A stretch of 64,000 nucleotides of DNA, taken from Agelaius tricolor (taxonomy: Eukaryota; Chordata; Aves; Passeriformes; Icteridae). How positions within the stretch are numbered: the stretch's first letter is position 1; every line of letters begins with the position of its first letter. Made by a program: the position numbers and the translations under genes. Location: the NCBI GenBank assembly GCA_023055355.1, contig JALJCS010000038.1, positions 2,170,001 through 2,234,000 of the forward strand, given 5' to 3'. Below the pieces are notes generated by a model, which saw only the letters and a list, made by a program, of their open reading frames with translations, did no database searches and was not told the DNA's origin. Below are positions 16,906 through 27,600 of the stretch, piece after piece.

Positions 16906-17182
16906 CCCTTAAAAACAATACCGCGGAAGGATACAAGGCTGCAGTTTTCGCCCGCTGTGGTGCCGTGTATGGACCCGGTGGCGGCGGAAGCGGCGTGCCA
17001 GGGCAGAGGGATGGCGGCCGTGGCCGCGCAGCGGCTCGGGACCGGGACCGGGCTGCAATAAAGCGGCGGCGGGGGCGGCGGCGGGGGCGGCGGCGGGGGC
17101 GGCGGCGGGGGCGGCGGCGGCGGGGGCGGCGGCGGCGGGGGCGGCGGCGGCGGCGGCCGCGGCGGCGGCGGCGGCGGCGGCC

Positions 17183-17213
<31 letters not shown>

Positions 17214-18620
17214 GGGCGGCCGCGGCGGCGGCCGCGGCGGCGGCGGCGGCGGCGGCCGCGGCGGCGGCGGCGGCGGGGGCGGCCGCGGCGGCGGCGGCGG
17301 CGGCGCGCCGTGCAAATTGAACTGCGCATGCGTGCGGCTGATCCCGGAAGTGGCGCTGTGGTTGGATGAGCCGGCGCGGAGTGATATCGCTGGTGCGGGG
17401 GGGGGGGCGGGGGGGGGGCGGTTGTAGCAACTGTGCATGCGCGGGTGGTGTCACTAGGGAAGCCGTGATAGCGGCGGGGGGGCCGGGGAGGGTGCGGGAG
17501 GCGGCGGAGCTGCGGGAACGGGAGGCAGGGCTGCGGGAACGGGAGACGGGGCTGCGGCAACGGGAGACGGGGCCGCGGCCGCGGCAGGGAACGACGGGAC
17601 GGCCGCGGTTGCAGGAGGCGGCGGAGCCGCGCCATCCAGCGGCTTTGAAGCGGGAGGCTGCGCTGGGGAAGGCGCGGCTCGGCCGGCCATGCAGCGGCAG
17701 CGGCAGGAGCGACAAAGCGGCCACGGGCGGCGGCGGGGCGGCCTCGTCAGCGGGAGATGATCCTGGGTGGCGGGAGGAGCGGCGGGGAGGCGGCGGGAGG
17801 CTGCCGCGGAGGGGGCACGGCGGGCGGTGGGCCAGTCGGCGGCTGGAGCGCGGCGTGCAGCCGCTGGGAGCTGGGGTGGCGGCTGGCCCGGCGGGCAGGG
17901 GCGGCGGCAGGCACGGCAGAGGCAGCAGCCACCGGTGCAGACGCCGCGGCGCCGGCACGGGGCGGCTCGGCGGGCCGGGGCGCCCCGGTCCCAGCGCAAG
18001 CGGTGCCGTGCCGGGACCGGGGGATTGCGCCGAAACGCCGGCAGGGACTTGGTCTGCCGTGGGCGTCTGCGCTGCCGCGGGGGCCGTGGGCAGCTCGGGG
18101 TGCGCTGCAGGCGCTTGAACGCCAGGGTGGGGGGGCGGCAACGCGCACAGGGGGCGCTGGGGACGCAGCGCGGCCACGCCAGGCGCGCTCGGCACCGCAG
18201 ATCTGGGAGCCGCAGGGAACTGCAAAGACGCAGCAGCGACCGGACTTGGGCCGCCACCGGCGCCGTGTCGGCAAAGGGGGCGAGGGGAACTGGGGGGCGG
18301 CGGGAGGAGCGGCCGCACTCGCGGGTAGCAGGGAGAAAGCGGCCGCTCGGCAGGGGCAGCAGGGGGCGGGGCCGCGGTGACGCCGGTCGGCGGCTCGAAG
18401 GGGCGGGATTAAGGGGCGGGGCCGCGAGCTTGGCGAAACCGGGGGCGGGAACCACGGCAGCCGGGACAGCAGGGACCAACGGGATGGGTGGGGCAACGGC
18501 TGCGGGCATCCCCCTTGCGGCAAAGAGCTCAACCAGCGCCCTGAGAGCTGGGACCGGCTCCACGGCAGCCAAATCCCGGCGGGAGATACTAATAAAGAGT
18601 CTAATTCCCACTGTGTCCCA
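16905..18620 (-). repeat. Left arm of large CpG-rich inverted repeat
   Basis: The reverse complement of this arm matches 19648-21429. Sampled unique stretches differ by about one base per hundred, for example T/C near 17766, A/G near 17712 and G/A near 18447. The arm holds a (GGC)n tract (17063-17304), many GC boxes and long antisense open frames that follow from its composition. Its outer end is joined to the LTR-like fragment. Confidence 0.93.
17063..17304 (+). repeat. (GGC)n / GGGGCGGC low-complexity tract, left arm
   Basis: About 240 bases built from GGC triplets with interspersed GGGGC and GGCCGC interruptions. Translations give poly-Arg, poly-Ala, poly-Gly or poly-Pro in all frames, so it has no coding meaning by itself. 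It can form quadruplex or slipped structures. Confidence 0.95.
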
Positions 18621-18624
18621 AGAG

Positions 18625-19620
18625 TCGTAAAAGGTGCCGTAAAGCGCGGCTGTCGTAAAAGGTGCCGTAAAGCAAAACTGTCGTAAAAGGTGCCGTGAAG
18701 TGCGACTGTCGTAAAAGGTGCCGTAAAGCAAGACTGTCGTAAAAGGTGCCGTAAAGTGCGACTGTCGTAAAAGGTGCCGTAAAGCAAAACTGTCGTAAAA
18801 GGTGCCGTAAAGTGCGGCTGTCGTAAAAGGTGCCGTAAAGTGCGACTGTCGTAAAAGGTGCCGTAAAGTGCGACTGTCGTAAAAGGTGCCGTAAAGTGCG
18901 ACTGTCGTAAAAGGTGCCGTAAAGTGCGACTGTCGTAAAAGGTGCCGTAAAGTGCGACTGTCGTAAAAGGTGCCGTAAAGTGCGACTGTCGTAAAAGGTG
19001 CCGTAAAGTGCGACTGTCGTAAAAGGTGCCGTGAAGCAAAACTGTCGTAAAAGGTGCCGTAAAGTGCGACTGTCGTAAAAGGTGCCGTAAAGTGCGACTG
19101 TCGTAAAAGGTGCCGTAAGGTGCGACTGTCGTAAAAGGTGCCGTAAAGCAAAACTGTCGTAAAAGGTGCCGTAAAGTGCGACTGTCGTAAAAGGTGCCGT
19201 AAAGTGCGACTGTCGTAAAAGGTGCCGTAAAGTGCGACTGTCGTAAAAGGTGCCGTAAAGTGCGACTGTCGTAAAAGGTGCCGTAAGGTGCGACTGTCGT
19301 AAAAGGTGCCGTAAAGCAAAACTGTCGTAAAAGGTGCCGTAAAGCGCGACTGTCGTAAAAGGTGCCGTAAAGTGCGACTGTCGTAAAAGGTGCCGTAAAG
19401 CAAGACTGTCGTAAAAGGTGCCGTAAAGTGCGACTGTCGTAAAAGGTGCCGTAAAGCAAAACTGTCGTAAAAGGTGCCGTAAAGCAAAACTGTCGTAAAA
19501 GGTGCCGTAAAGTGCGACTGTCGTAAAAGGTGCCGTAAAGTGCGACTGTCGTAAAAGGTGCCGTAAAGTGCGACTGTCGTAAAAGGTGCCGTGAGGTGCG
19601 ACTGTCGTAAAAGGTGCCAT
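18625..19620 (+). repeat. 28-bp minisatellite, 35 full units, in the palindrome spacer
   Basis: TCGTAAAAGG recurs from 18625 to 19605 with a strict period of 28 (980 bases = 35 units) and no length variation. Each unit has two parts: a constant half (TCGTAAAAGGTGCCGTAAAG) and a variable 8-base half that is mostly TGCGACTG or CAAAACTG, more rarely CAAGACTG, CGCGACTG or CGCGGCTG. In the TGCGACTG type the unit junction makes the odd palindrome CGACTGTCG. Most units carry two or three CpGs. On the reverse strand the unit contains no stop in any frame, so all three frames are open across the array. Confidence 0.97.
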
Positions 19621-19647
19621 ATAGCAGCATTGGTGTAAAGAGATATT

Positions 19648-20951
19648 TGGGACACAGTGGGAATTAGACTCTTTATTAGTATCTCCCGCCGGGATTTGGC
19701 TGCCGTGGAGCCGGTCCCAGCTCTCAGGGCGCTGGTTGAGCTCTTTGCCGCAAGGGGGATGCCCGCAGCCGTTGCCCCACCCATCCCGTTGGTCCCTGCT
19801 GTCCCGGCTGCCGTGGTTCTCGCCCCCGGTTTCGCCAAGCTCGCGGCCCCGCCCCTTAATCCCGCCCCTTCGAGCCGCCGACCGGCGTCACCGCGGCCCC
19901 GCCCCCTGCTGCCCCTGCCGAGCGGCCGCTTTCTCCCTGCTACCCGCGAGTGCGGCCGCTCCTCCCGCCGCCCCCCAGTTCCCCTCGCCCCCTTTGCCGA
20001 CACGGCGCCGGTGGCGGCCCAAGTCCGGTCGCTGCTGCGTCTTTGCAGTTCCCTGCGGCTCCCAGATCTGCGGTGCCGAGCGCGCCTGGCGTGGCCGCGC
20101 TGCGTCCCCAGCGCCCCCTGTGCGCGTTGCCGCCCCCCCACCCTGGCGTTCAAGCGCCTGCAGCGCACCCCGAGCTGCCCACGGCCCCCGCGGCAGCGCA
20201 GACGCCCACGGCAGACCAAGTCCCTGCCGGCGTTTCGGCGCAATCCCCCGGTCCCGGCACGGCACCGCTTGCGCTGGGACCGGGGCGCCCCGGCCCGCCG
20301 AGCCGCCCCGTGCCGGCGCCGCGGCGTCTGCACCGGTGGCTGCTGCCTCTGCCGTGCCTGCCGCCGCCCCTGCCCGCCGGGCCAGCCGCCACCCCAGCTC
20401 CCAGCGGCTGCACGCCGCGCTCCAGCCGCCGACTGGCCCACCGCCCGCCGTGCCCCCTCCGCGGCAGCCTCCCGCCGCCTCCCCGCCGCTCCTCCCGCCA
20501 CCCGGGATCATCTCCCGCTGACGAGGCCGCCCCGCCGCCGCCCGTGGCCGCTTTGCCGCTCCTGCCGCTGCCGCTGCATGGCCGGCCGAGCCGCGCCTTC
20601 CCCAGCGCAGCCTCCCGCTTCAAAGCCGCTGGATGGCGCGGCTCCGCCGCCTCCTGCAACCGCGGCCGTCCCGTCGTTCCCGGCCGCGGCCGCAGCCCCG
20701 TCTCCCGTTGCCGCAGCCCCGTCTCCTGTTGCCGCAGCTCCGCCGCCTCCCGCAACCCCCCCGGCCCCCCCGCCGCTATCACGGCTTCCCTAGTGACACC
20801 ACCCGCGCATGCACAGTTGCTACAACCGCCCCCCCCCCCCGCCCCCCCTGCCCCCCCCCCCGCACCAGCGATATCACTCCGCGCCGGCTCATCCAACCAC
20901 AGCGCCACTTCCGGGATCAGCCGCACGCATGCGCAGTTCTATTTGCACGGC

Positions 20952-20988
<37 letters not shown>

Positions 20989-21041
20989 GGCCGCCCCCGC
21001 CGCCGCCGCCCCCGCCGCCGCCGCCGCCGCCGCCGCCGCCC

Positions 21042-21072
<31 letters not shown>

Positions 21073-21074
21073 GC

Positions 21075-21112
<38 letters not shown>

Positions 21113-21429
21113 CCCGCCGCCGCCCCCGCCGCCGCCGCGGCCGCCGCCGCCGCCGCCGCCCCCGCCCCCGCGGCCGCCGCCGCCGCCCCCGCCCCCGCGG
21201 CCGCCGCCGCCGCCCCCGCCGCCGCCGCCGCCCCCGCCACCGCCCCCGCCACTGCTTTATTGCAGCCCGGTCCCGAGCCGCTGCGCGGCCACGGCCCCCA
21301 TCCCTCTGCCCTGGCACCCTGGCACGCCCCTTCCGCCGCCACCGGGTCCATACACGGCAGCACAGCGGGCGAAAACTGCAGCGCCTCGCATGTATCCTTC
21401 CGTGGTATTGTTTTTAACGGTTATTGTTT
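19648..21429 (+). repeat. Right arm of large CpG-rich inverted repeat
   Basis: Inverted partner of 16905-18620. It starts TGGGACACAGTGGGAATTAG and ends GTATTGTTTTTAACGGTTAT. It is slightly longer because its (GCC)n tract (about 20953-21252) is expanded. At its outer end it stops within a few bases of the left-arm limit and is fused directly to CEL exon 7 sequence, with a two- or three-base TTG overlap. Confidence 0.93.
20953..21252 (+). repeat. (GCC)n low-complexity tract, right arm
   Basis: About 300 bases of GCC triplets with CCCCGCC interruptions, the counterpart of the left-arm tract but about 60 bases longer. The lengths and interruption patterns differ, so the two arms are not simple copies of one read. 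Confidence 0.95.
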
Positions 21430-21797
21430 GGAGAAAAGGTGCGCTGCCCCACAGACAACACCACTGTCTTGGCCAACTGCCTGCGCCACTCTGATCCCAA
21501 GGACTTGACTCTGTCCTACCACCTGCAGCTCACCCACCTGCCCAGTAAGTCCCCAAGCCCATGATGTGGGCCATCAGCCACCCTGGGCTCCCCAAGCTCT
21601 TGGCAGGACTCTGGAGCAACTGCCAGGAGTGTTGAGGTGTTGCTTGTGCCCTTCAGAAAAGGGACATTAATGAGAGCTCTTGCAGTCACCTTCCTGTGGG
21701 CAGATGCACATTGCACCAGATGCACACTGCCCACCATGCAATGGCAGCAGTGGCTGAGGGATTATCCAATGGCACTGCCTTGGCCTCAAAGCAACTG
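21427..21797 (+). pseudogene. CEL fragment: exon 7 and start of intron 7
   Basis: Matches CEL 3738-4111 (exon 7 minus its first base or two, then intron 7) at roughly 98% by eye, including the exon 7 donor at about 21545. The splice acceptor and all other exons are missing. The left boundary is the palindrome arm and the right boundary is GTF3C5 3' UTR sequence. This is a dead fragment from a duplicated CEL. Confidence 0.93.
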
Positions 21798-22881
21798 GCT
21801 CAACAAACTCCCAAGAGCGAGCCCAGAATCCAAACCAGCTGGAAACACACCAGAACATGGGAGAAGCTGCATTCCCAAATCTCTCCGTGTGTGGGAGTGC
21901 ACTCTTTCCAGGTTGGTGGCCATGTGGGAAATAAAAGAAGTGCCTGAGGAGATGCTGGGAGAAGCAGCAGTCCAGTGCTCCTGGAGTCCCTAAGGCAGGT
22001 TCTGCCCTTCTGCTTGTCCAGAGGGAGTGAAAATACTGAGCCATGCCTTCAGCACTGAGCCGTGCTGGTCATTTTGGAAATAAAGCCAGCAGGAAAATAC
22101 ACTTTCTGGCAGTGAATAATTCCCTTCCTGGGGTGTAGTGCTTGTTGTCTTCATTACCTGATGCACTTCTCAGGTCTGTTTTGACTTCCCCAGCTAGCAG
22201 GTAACAAGGACTGAAGGCAGCTGGCAGAGGGGCAGAGCTTCAGGTGCACAGAAGTTGGCCACTGCCAGCTGCATTGCTCCCACCACAAAGAAAACCCCCA
22301 AAATTAAAGAGCTACAGCTGCATTGCTCCCACCAAAAGAAAGCCCCAAAAAATTCAAGAGCTACTGGCCTTTTCTAGATCTTGTGCATTCCCCAGTGTGT
22401 TCTGAGCACACCTGAAGGCCAAGCTTTCTTTTTTAAAAGGAGTTAAGACCTCCTCTCCTCCACTGAGGAGGCCCTTTGGGCTGTTACAGTTGCTTTTAAA
22501 GCTGTTACTTGTAACAACAGTGGTAAACCCAACAAATTATAATTGCAAGTGCAACAGTTTCAAATCACAGGTTCAAAGGAATGAGGTTTTTTCAAAATTG
22601 AGCCCTGGCCCCTCAGCCAAAACGCCAATTTGTCAAAATAAAGTTCAACCCCCAGAGTGAACAGAAAGTATGAACTCCCCCACAGTCAGGCCCATCCCTC
22701 TTTCTCCAGGAAGGTGCTGGCATTTTGAGGAAGGAGGACAGGACAAGCCCTGCCTTGGGGCAGAGACGTTTGAGCATCAGTATTTTATTGCAAAGACTAA
22801 TTACATTGCTGTGTACAAGTCACACCGGGCAGTGTGCTCCTTCATTGAAGTGGTACAAAATACACAGGGTACAGCCAGTCC
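21798..22881 (+). pseudogene. Duplicate of GTF3C5 3' UTR and downstream flank
   Basis: Follows the CEL intron 7 fragment without a gap. It matches 14024-15112 with about 98% identity, including the 3' UTR poly(A) signal. There is no coding exon. The high identity of both halves implies a recent duplication of CEL exon 7 through GTF3C5, followed by a deletion of about 9.9 kb inside the copy. Confidence 0.92.
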
Positions 22882-23735
22882 CCCCGGTGGCACCGGCGGG
22901 AGGGGAGGGGACAGTCCCAGGGTGGGCAGGCACGGAGCAGAGGGAACACCCTCCCAGGGGTGCTGGTGCCCAGGGGCAGGGGCTTTGGGCAGGGGGGAGG
23001 CAGGAGGCTGCCCCTGCGTCAGGGAGCCAGGAGCTCCCATCATCTGCATCATGGGCAGCGCTGCCTGAGGGGCCGCGGGGCTGGAGGAGCTCTGTGCCAG
23101 CCACTCTCACACCCAAGCAGCCTCTTCCTCACCAGCCCCAGCCCCTGGAGTGTGGTCCCTTTCCTGGAGCAGGGAAAGGCACCACAACCACCTGGGAATA
23201 CTGACGGATGGGAAACGGAAAAGATCTGGTGGAATGACGCGCTTAAAAAACAGAGATGGAGGCAGGAGCAACAAAAGGTCCCCCTTTGGTTAGTGTTTCC
23301 TACAATGATTAAAAGAAGCATCTCTGCCCCTGCTTGAGCAATTAGTGGTAGAGAATTTGGGAGGGGGGGGCTGGCAGGGTCTGCACCCCATGAGCACAGC
23401 AGAGCAATGCTGCTGCTGCTGCTGCTGCCAGCATCCCTCCCAGCAGCCTTAAATACCAGGGGGGCACAGGACAGGGACTGGGCTGCAGGGCAGGGGGAGG
23501 CTGGATTAGTAAAATGTACAAGTTTACCTCTTCTATTTACAACCAATAAATACTGAAAAAAAAAATCAGTAAACTTTTTTGTTTTATACAAAAAAAAAAA
23601 AAAGTCTCATTGCTGCTTCTCCCATGGTCAGTGTTTGAAAAAGTCCGGTTAAAGCCCAAGGTGAGTGGCACTTTCTGTGGGTCAGGCAGTGGCAGCTGGG
23701 GCACCTGGAGCACCTGAGCTCTCTGGCCCCTCTGT
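22882..23735. other. Gap between duplicated block and RALGDS 3' end
   Basis: No gene recognised. It contains a (CTG)n run (about 23407-23429), a G run near 23362 and A-rich runs near 23556 and 23589-23602. It could be transcribed as a longer RALGDS 3' UTR, because a reverse-strand AATAAA-type motif exists in the adjacent duplicate near 22784. Confidence 0.4.
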
Positions 23736-23755
23736 GCCCACACAGACCCAAAGTC

Positions 23756-23761
23756 TTTATT
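23756..23761 (-). terminator. Likely RALGDS poly(A) signal
   Basis: TTTATT on the + strand, that is AATAAA on the coding strand (GTAAATAAAGAC context), about 860 bases past the RALGDS stop. It implies a 3' UTR of roughly 0.88 kb across 24619-23740, a stretch otherwise without features. Confidence 0.65.
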
Positions 23762-24619
23762 TACACAGCTTCAGACAGAACTTTGCTCTCCTCCTCCTCA
23801 GGCTGGCAGCGCTGGGGGCATGGCCCAAAGCTCCCCCTTGGCAGAAGAGACACTGGCATTTGATCTTTGGTGCAAGTTTGAACTGGCCCAGTCCAGCTGG
23901 AGGATGTGCTGGATCGGGAGAGGAGCGAGACCACTCAGGCTTCCAGCTGGGGAGAGCACGAGGCACCCACTCCATCATGGCACAGCCACAGGCTCCTCCA
24001 CGGGGCTCAGCACTGTGCAGGGCTGCATCCTTCCAGCTCATCTCCCAGCCCAGGGCATCCGTGGCTTCTCCCAAGGGAAGGACAAGGACAGGCAGAGCTG
24101 AGCGGTGGTGGAAACGCCAGTGATCCCAGGGAGGACAGACGTGGAGGTAACACTGGGAAAGCTGGGAAGGAGGCTTGGCAGCCCCTTCCAGGGTGATGGT
24201 GGCTCCTGCTCTGCTTTGTCACACAGCCCCTCTGCAAGTCACTGCTCCTCGGCTCGCTCAGACACAAGGCACCTACGGCAGAGGCGGGCTCCAGCTCTGG
24301 GCTGGCCGGGCTGGCCGAGTGTCGCACCGTGGAAGGTTAAAAAAACAAAACAAAACAAAAAAATAGACAAATCCCCCCACTGCTGCCTTCCTGTGTAGAA
24401 AAAAAGACCTGATTGGAACGGGGGCTTGTGCAGAGAGAGGCAGAGGCCGACACCAGTTGCCCAACTCTCAGCTCTGGGTGCGGAAGGAGGTGCACGGCTG
24501 TCGCCCGTGGGTGAGGGTCACTCCTCTGCCCTGCAGGGTGGCACAAGGAGTGGCCACAGCCAAGCCCGGAGCAGCTGCCCCCAAGGCCCCGTCGGTGATG
24601 GGTGGCAGTGGGGCTGAGG

Positions 24620-27600
24620 CTAGAAGATGCCCTTGGCGATCTTCAGGCCTTTCTGCTTCATCCTGGGCAGGGTGGAGCTGGAGCCGTGCTTGATTTTCAC
24701 CCCCTTGGAGAAACCCCGCTTCTTGAGCACAAAGTCATAGTTGGCAGCAGAGTTCATGGCGTAGAAGACGTTGGCATTGTCGGGGATCTTCAGCTCTGGA
24801 AGTGAACAAGGATGAGCGTCAGTCAGGTGCCCTTTCCTTGAAAAGGACCAGAGTGGGGCTAAGGTTTGTCCCCAGGTGCTGGGATGCCTCTTGCTGTCAC
24901 CTCTCATCCCAGCTCCAGCCTGGTGCTGCCCAGGAAAGCCCCCGCACCCCAGCACACACACACACCTCTCTCCTCCGAGATGATCTGGACAAGCTCATAG
25001 TCTTCAGGCCGGTCCCCATCCAGGTTGTGTTTGGCCATGGCCTTGCGAATAACCACGGGAGTCTTGTCCTGGCTTGTCACCTGTGAGCACAGAGTGCTGT
25101 GAGCTCAGAACACTGCTAAAGCCTCCCAAAATGCGCCATGCCCATATCCAACCAGCACAAGCCACCCACCCCTCCCTGGGGATGTTACTAACCAGGATGC
25201 TCTTGTACATGTTGCCGTTGTCCACAGCCAGGCTGACTCGGATGATGCAACAGTCGTCGACCTGCTGGTTGTAGAGGGGCAGCGAGAGTGAGGAGTAGCT
25301 GGAGATGCCGGAGACCGAGCGCTTGTGAGTGCGGGAGGCCGTCACCGGCGTGGAGGAGACGGAAGAGGAGGAGGCACTGCTGGAGCCTGAGCCGATGCCT
25401 GACGTGTCCAGGGAAGAGAGGGAGGTGGATTCCCAGAACTGGAGGGCAGGGAGGAGAGGGGATGCGGAGGACACAGTGGGTTTAGCTTCTCCATCGGCCA
25501 CAGACGGGGCGTACCAGCGCTGGGGGAGGGAGGCCAGAGGGATCTCACTGACCTGTGACAACGGGGGACCGACACAGCTACAGCCACTGGAGGCACCAGA
25601 GCCTTGCCGTGCTGCCGGAGCAGCCCCCGGGCCCCCCGCCTGCTCCCCCCAGCCCCAGCGCCAGGGCAGAGGTGGGACAGTCCCCACACCATGGCCACAG
25701 CAGCCCTGGGACCCCTGGACCCTGCGAGCTGCCACGTACCTTCTTCTCCTGGCAGTCGGGGGACTCAGGGATGAAGCTGATGTTGATCTCCTCCACGTCA
25801 GAGCTGCTGGAGCCAGCAGAGGTGACACTCACTGAGTCAGTGGCATCCCCACTGCACAGGTACTGCCCACACTTGAGCTGGTCGAAGGATTTCGAGTGGG
25901 AGCTGCCGCTGGCACAGGGCTCTGTGCTTGGTGGCTGCCGGCTGCCAGGAGAGAGGTGGGGCAGGTGAGAAGGGGGCAGGGTGAGGGTGCATTTGGCTGG
26001 CAGGACAGTGGCCATGCCTGCCTGGTCCCCTGCAATGTCCAGCCAGAGATGCCCCACGCTGGCCCCCACCTCCCACCGGGGACTCACTCGCTCCATCTCT
26101 TGATGATGCCCGTGTTTTTCTTGGCCTTCAACGTGTTGCTGGCTGACTCTGACAGTGGCTCAATCTCACACGACAGCCCATAGCTGAGAAGGGAGAGAGG
26201 AGGGTTTGAGATCCCTGTGCTGCCACCAAGTGTGAGGGAGGCAGAGCAGAGAAGGGAGCAGGGGGCAGCTGCTGCTGTCAGAGGAAATGAGTGGTGGGAC
26301 CTCCCTCTCACTCACCTCTCAGCCTCGCTGAGCCGCTCCAGGCTGTGGAACCACTCCACAAACTGATCCTCCTGTGTGAAGCTGTAGTTGTTGCAGGCTG
26401 ACTGGAGCAGCTTGATCTGTGCGATGACTTCAAACTCCTGCAGCAAATGGAAACCATGAGACCAGAATTCCCTCCCCCAAAAGTGAAGGACACAAAGGAA
26501 TAAAGGAGAGGGATCAAGCCCAAAGTGACTGGCAGAGCCTGGGATTGCAGCAGACCAGCCCTGCTGTGCAGCTGCCAGGGCAAAGCTCTCACCTTCCTTC
26601 TCTTCTCAAAGTTGATCAGCCCACCCTGGAAAAGAAAGAGATGAAGGTCAGGATGGAGCAGGCAGAAGAATATTGCTCCCTCCCGCGTCTATCTCTGTCT
26701 TGCTGCCACTGCAGTGTGAGTAACCCTGCTGAGAAAAAGTAGCCCATTTCCTTGGGAGAGAGGTGGATGGGCAGAGTTGGATATGGGGTGTGGGATACAG
26801 GATGTGCAGTGTGGGATACAGGATGTAGTGTGGGATACAGGACACAGCCTTCCTTTTATCAGCCCAGGCTCTGGGAGGAAAGGGAGGACAGGGAGGAGGT
26901 ACATACATCCAGGAAATCCTTCATGGCCGTGTCCAGCATCACCAGGTCTGTCAGGAAGGTGCCAAGGTAGGGAATGGTGCCCTGCATCACACCCTGTGGG
27001 GACAGAGGGGTCAGCAGAGCTGGGAGCAGCCTGGGCAGCTGCTGGGGAGGGGCACAGGGACAGCCCTGCCACACTCACCATCTCTCGCTGCTGCTGCTGC
27101 CGCTTCTGAGCCCTCTTTGGGTTGATCTCCAAGGTGGCAAATTTGGATGTGCCCTCCTGGATGGTGGGGAGAGGAGGGATCAGCACAGGTGGGAAATGGC
27201 ACTAATACCTATTAGCTAAAATTCACACCCATTTTCATTTATATAACTTTCATTGTAGGAAAGAGGAGGGAATCAAAGCTTTTTCATGGCTCACAGAGAG
27301 GAAAGCCTTGGTGGATAGGAACTGCTGCTCTCATTTCTGTATAAATGCCTCCCTAACGGGACGTTTTGTTCCCTTTTGCATTTTGTTTCCTCTCAGTCCC
27401 TAAACCAGAGCTAGGCTGGGATCTGTGGAGAAGCTCCACATGGAATAAAGGCGTTTTTGCTGTAGCCTTTCACCATCTCCACCACCCCACCTGGAATCAA
27501 GAGGACTTTGCACTGGACTGTTAACATGCAGCTGCCTCTGGGGACAAGCTGTCACCTGGTGTTCTGGATCCCATCCCAGTGCTTATCTGTTCCCTGAATT

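Noticed and set aside
16893..17438. Poly-Pro / poly-Arg / poly-Ala proteins in the GGC and GCC tracts
   Set aside because: Pure triplet-repeat translations in every frame on both strands.
18625..19620. CRISPR-like array
   Set aside because: Units are contiguous with no unique spacers, and the sequence is a vertebrate nuclear genome.
17454..20501. Antisense frame of about 1,015 codons as a gene
   Set aside because: Open only because the 28-base unit has no reverse-strand stops and the arms are GC-rich; no start context, domain or splice structure.
16905..21429. DNA transposon with long terminal inverted repeats
   Set aside because: No transposase frame, no target-site duplication at the two outer ends, and the ends have unrelated flanks.
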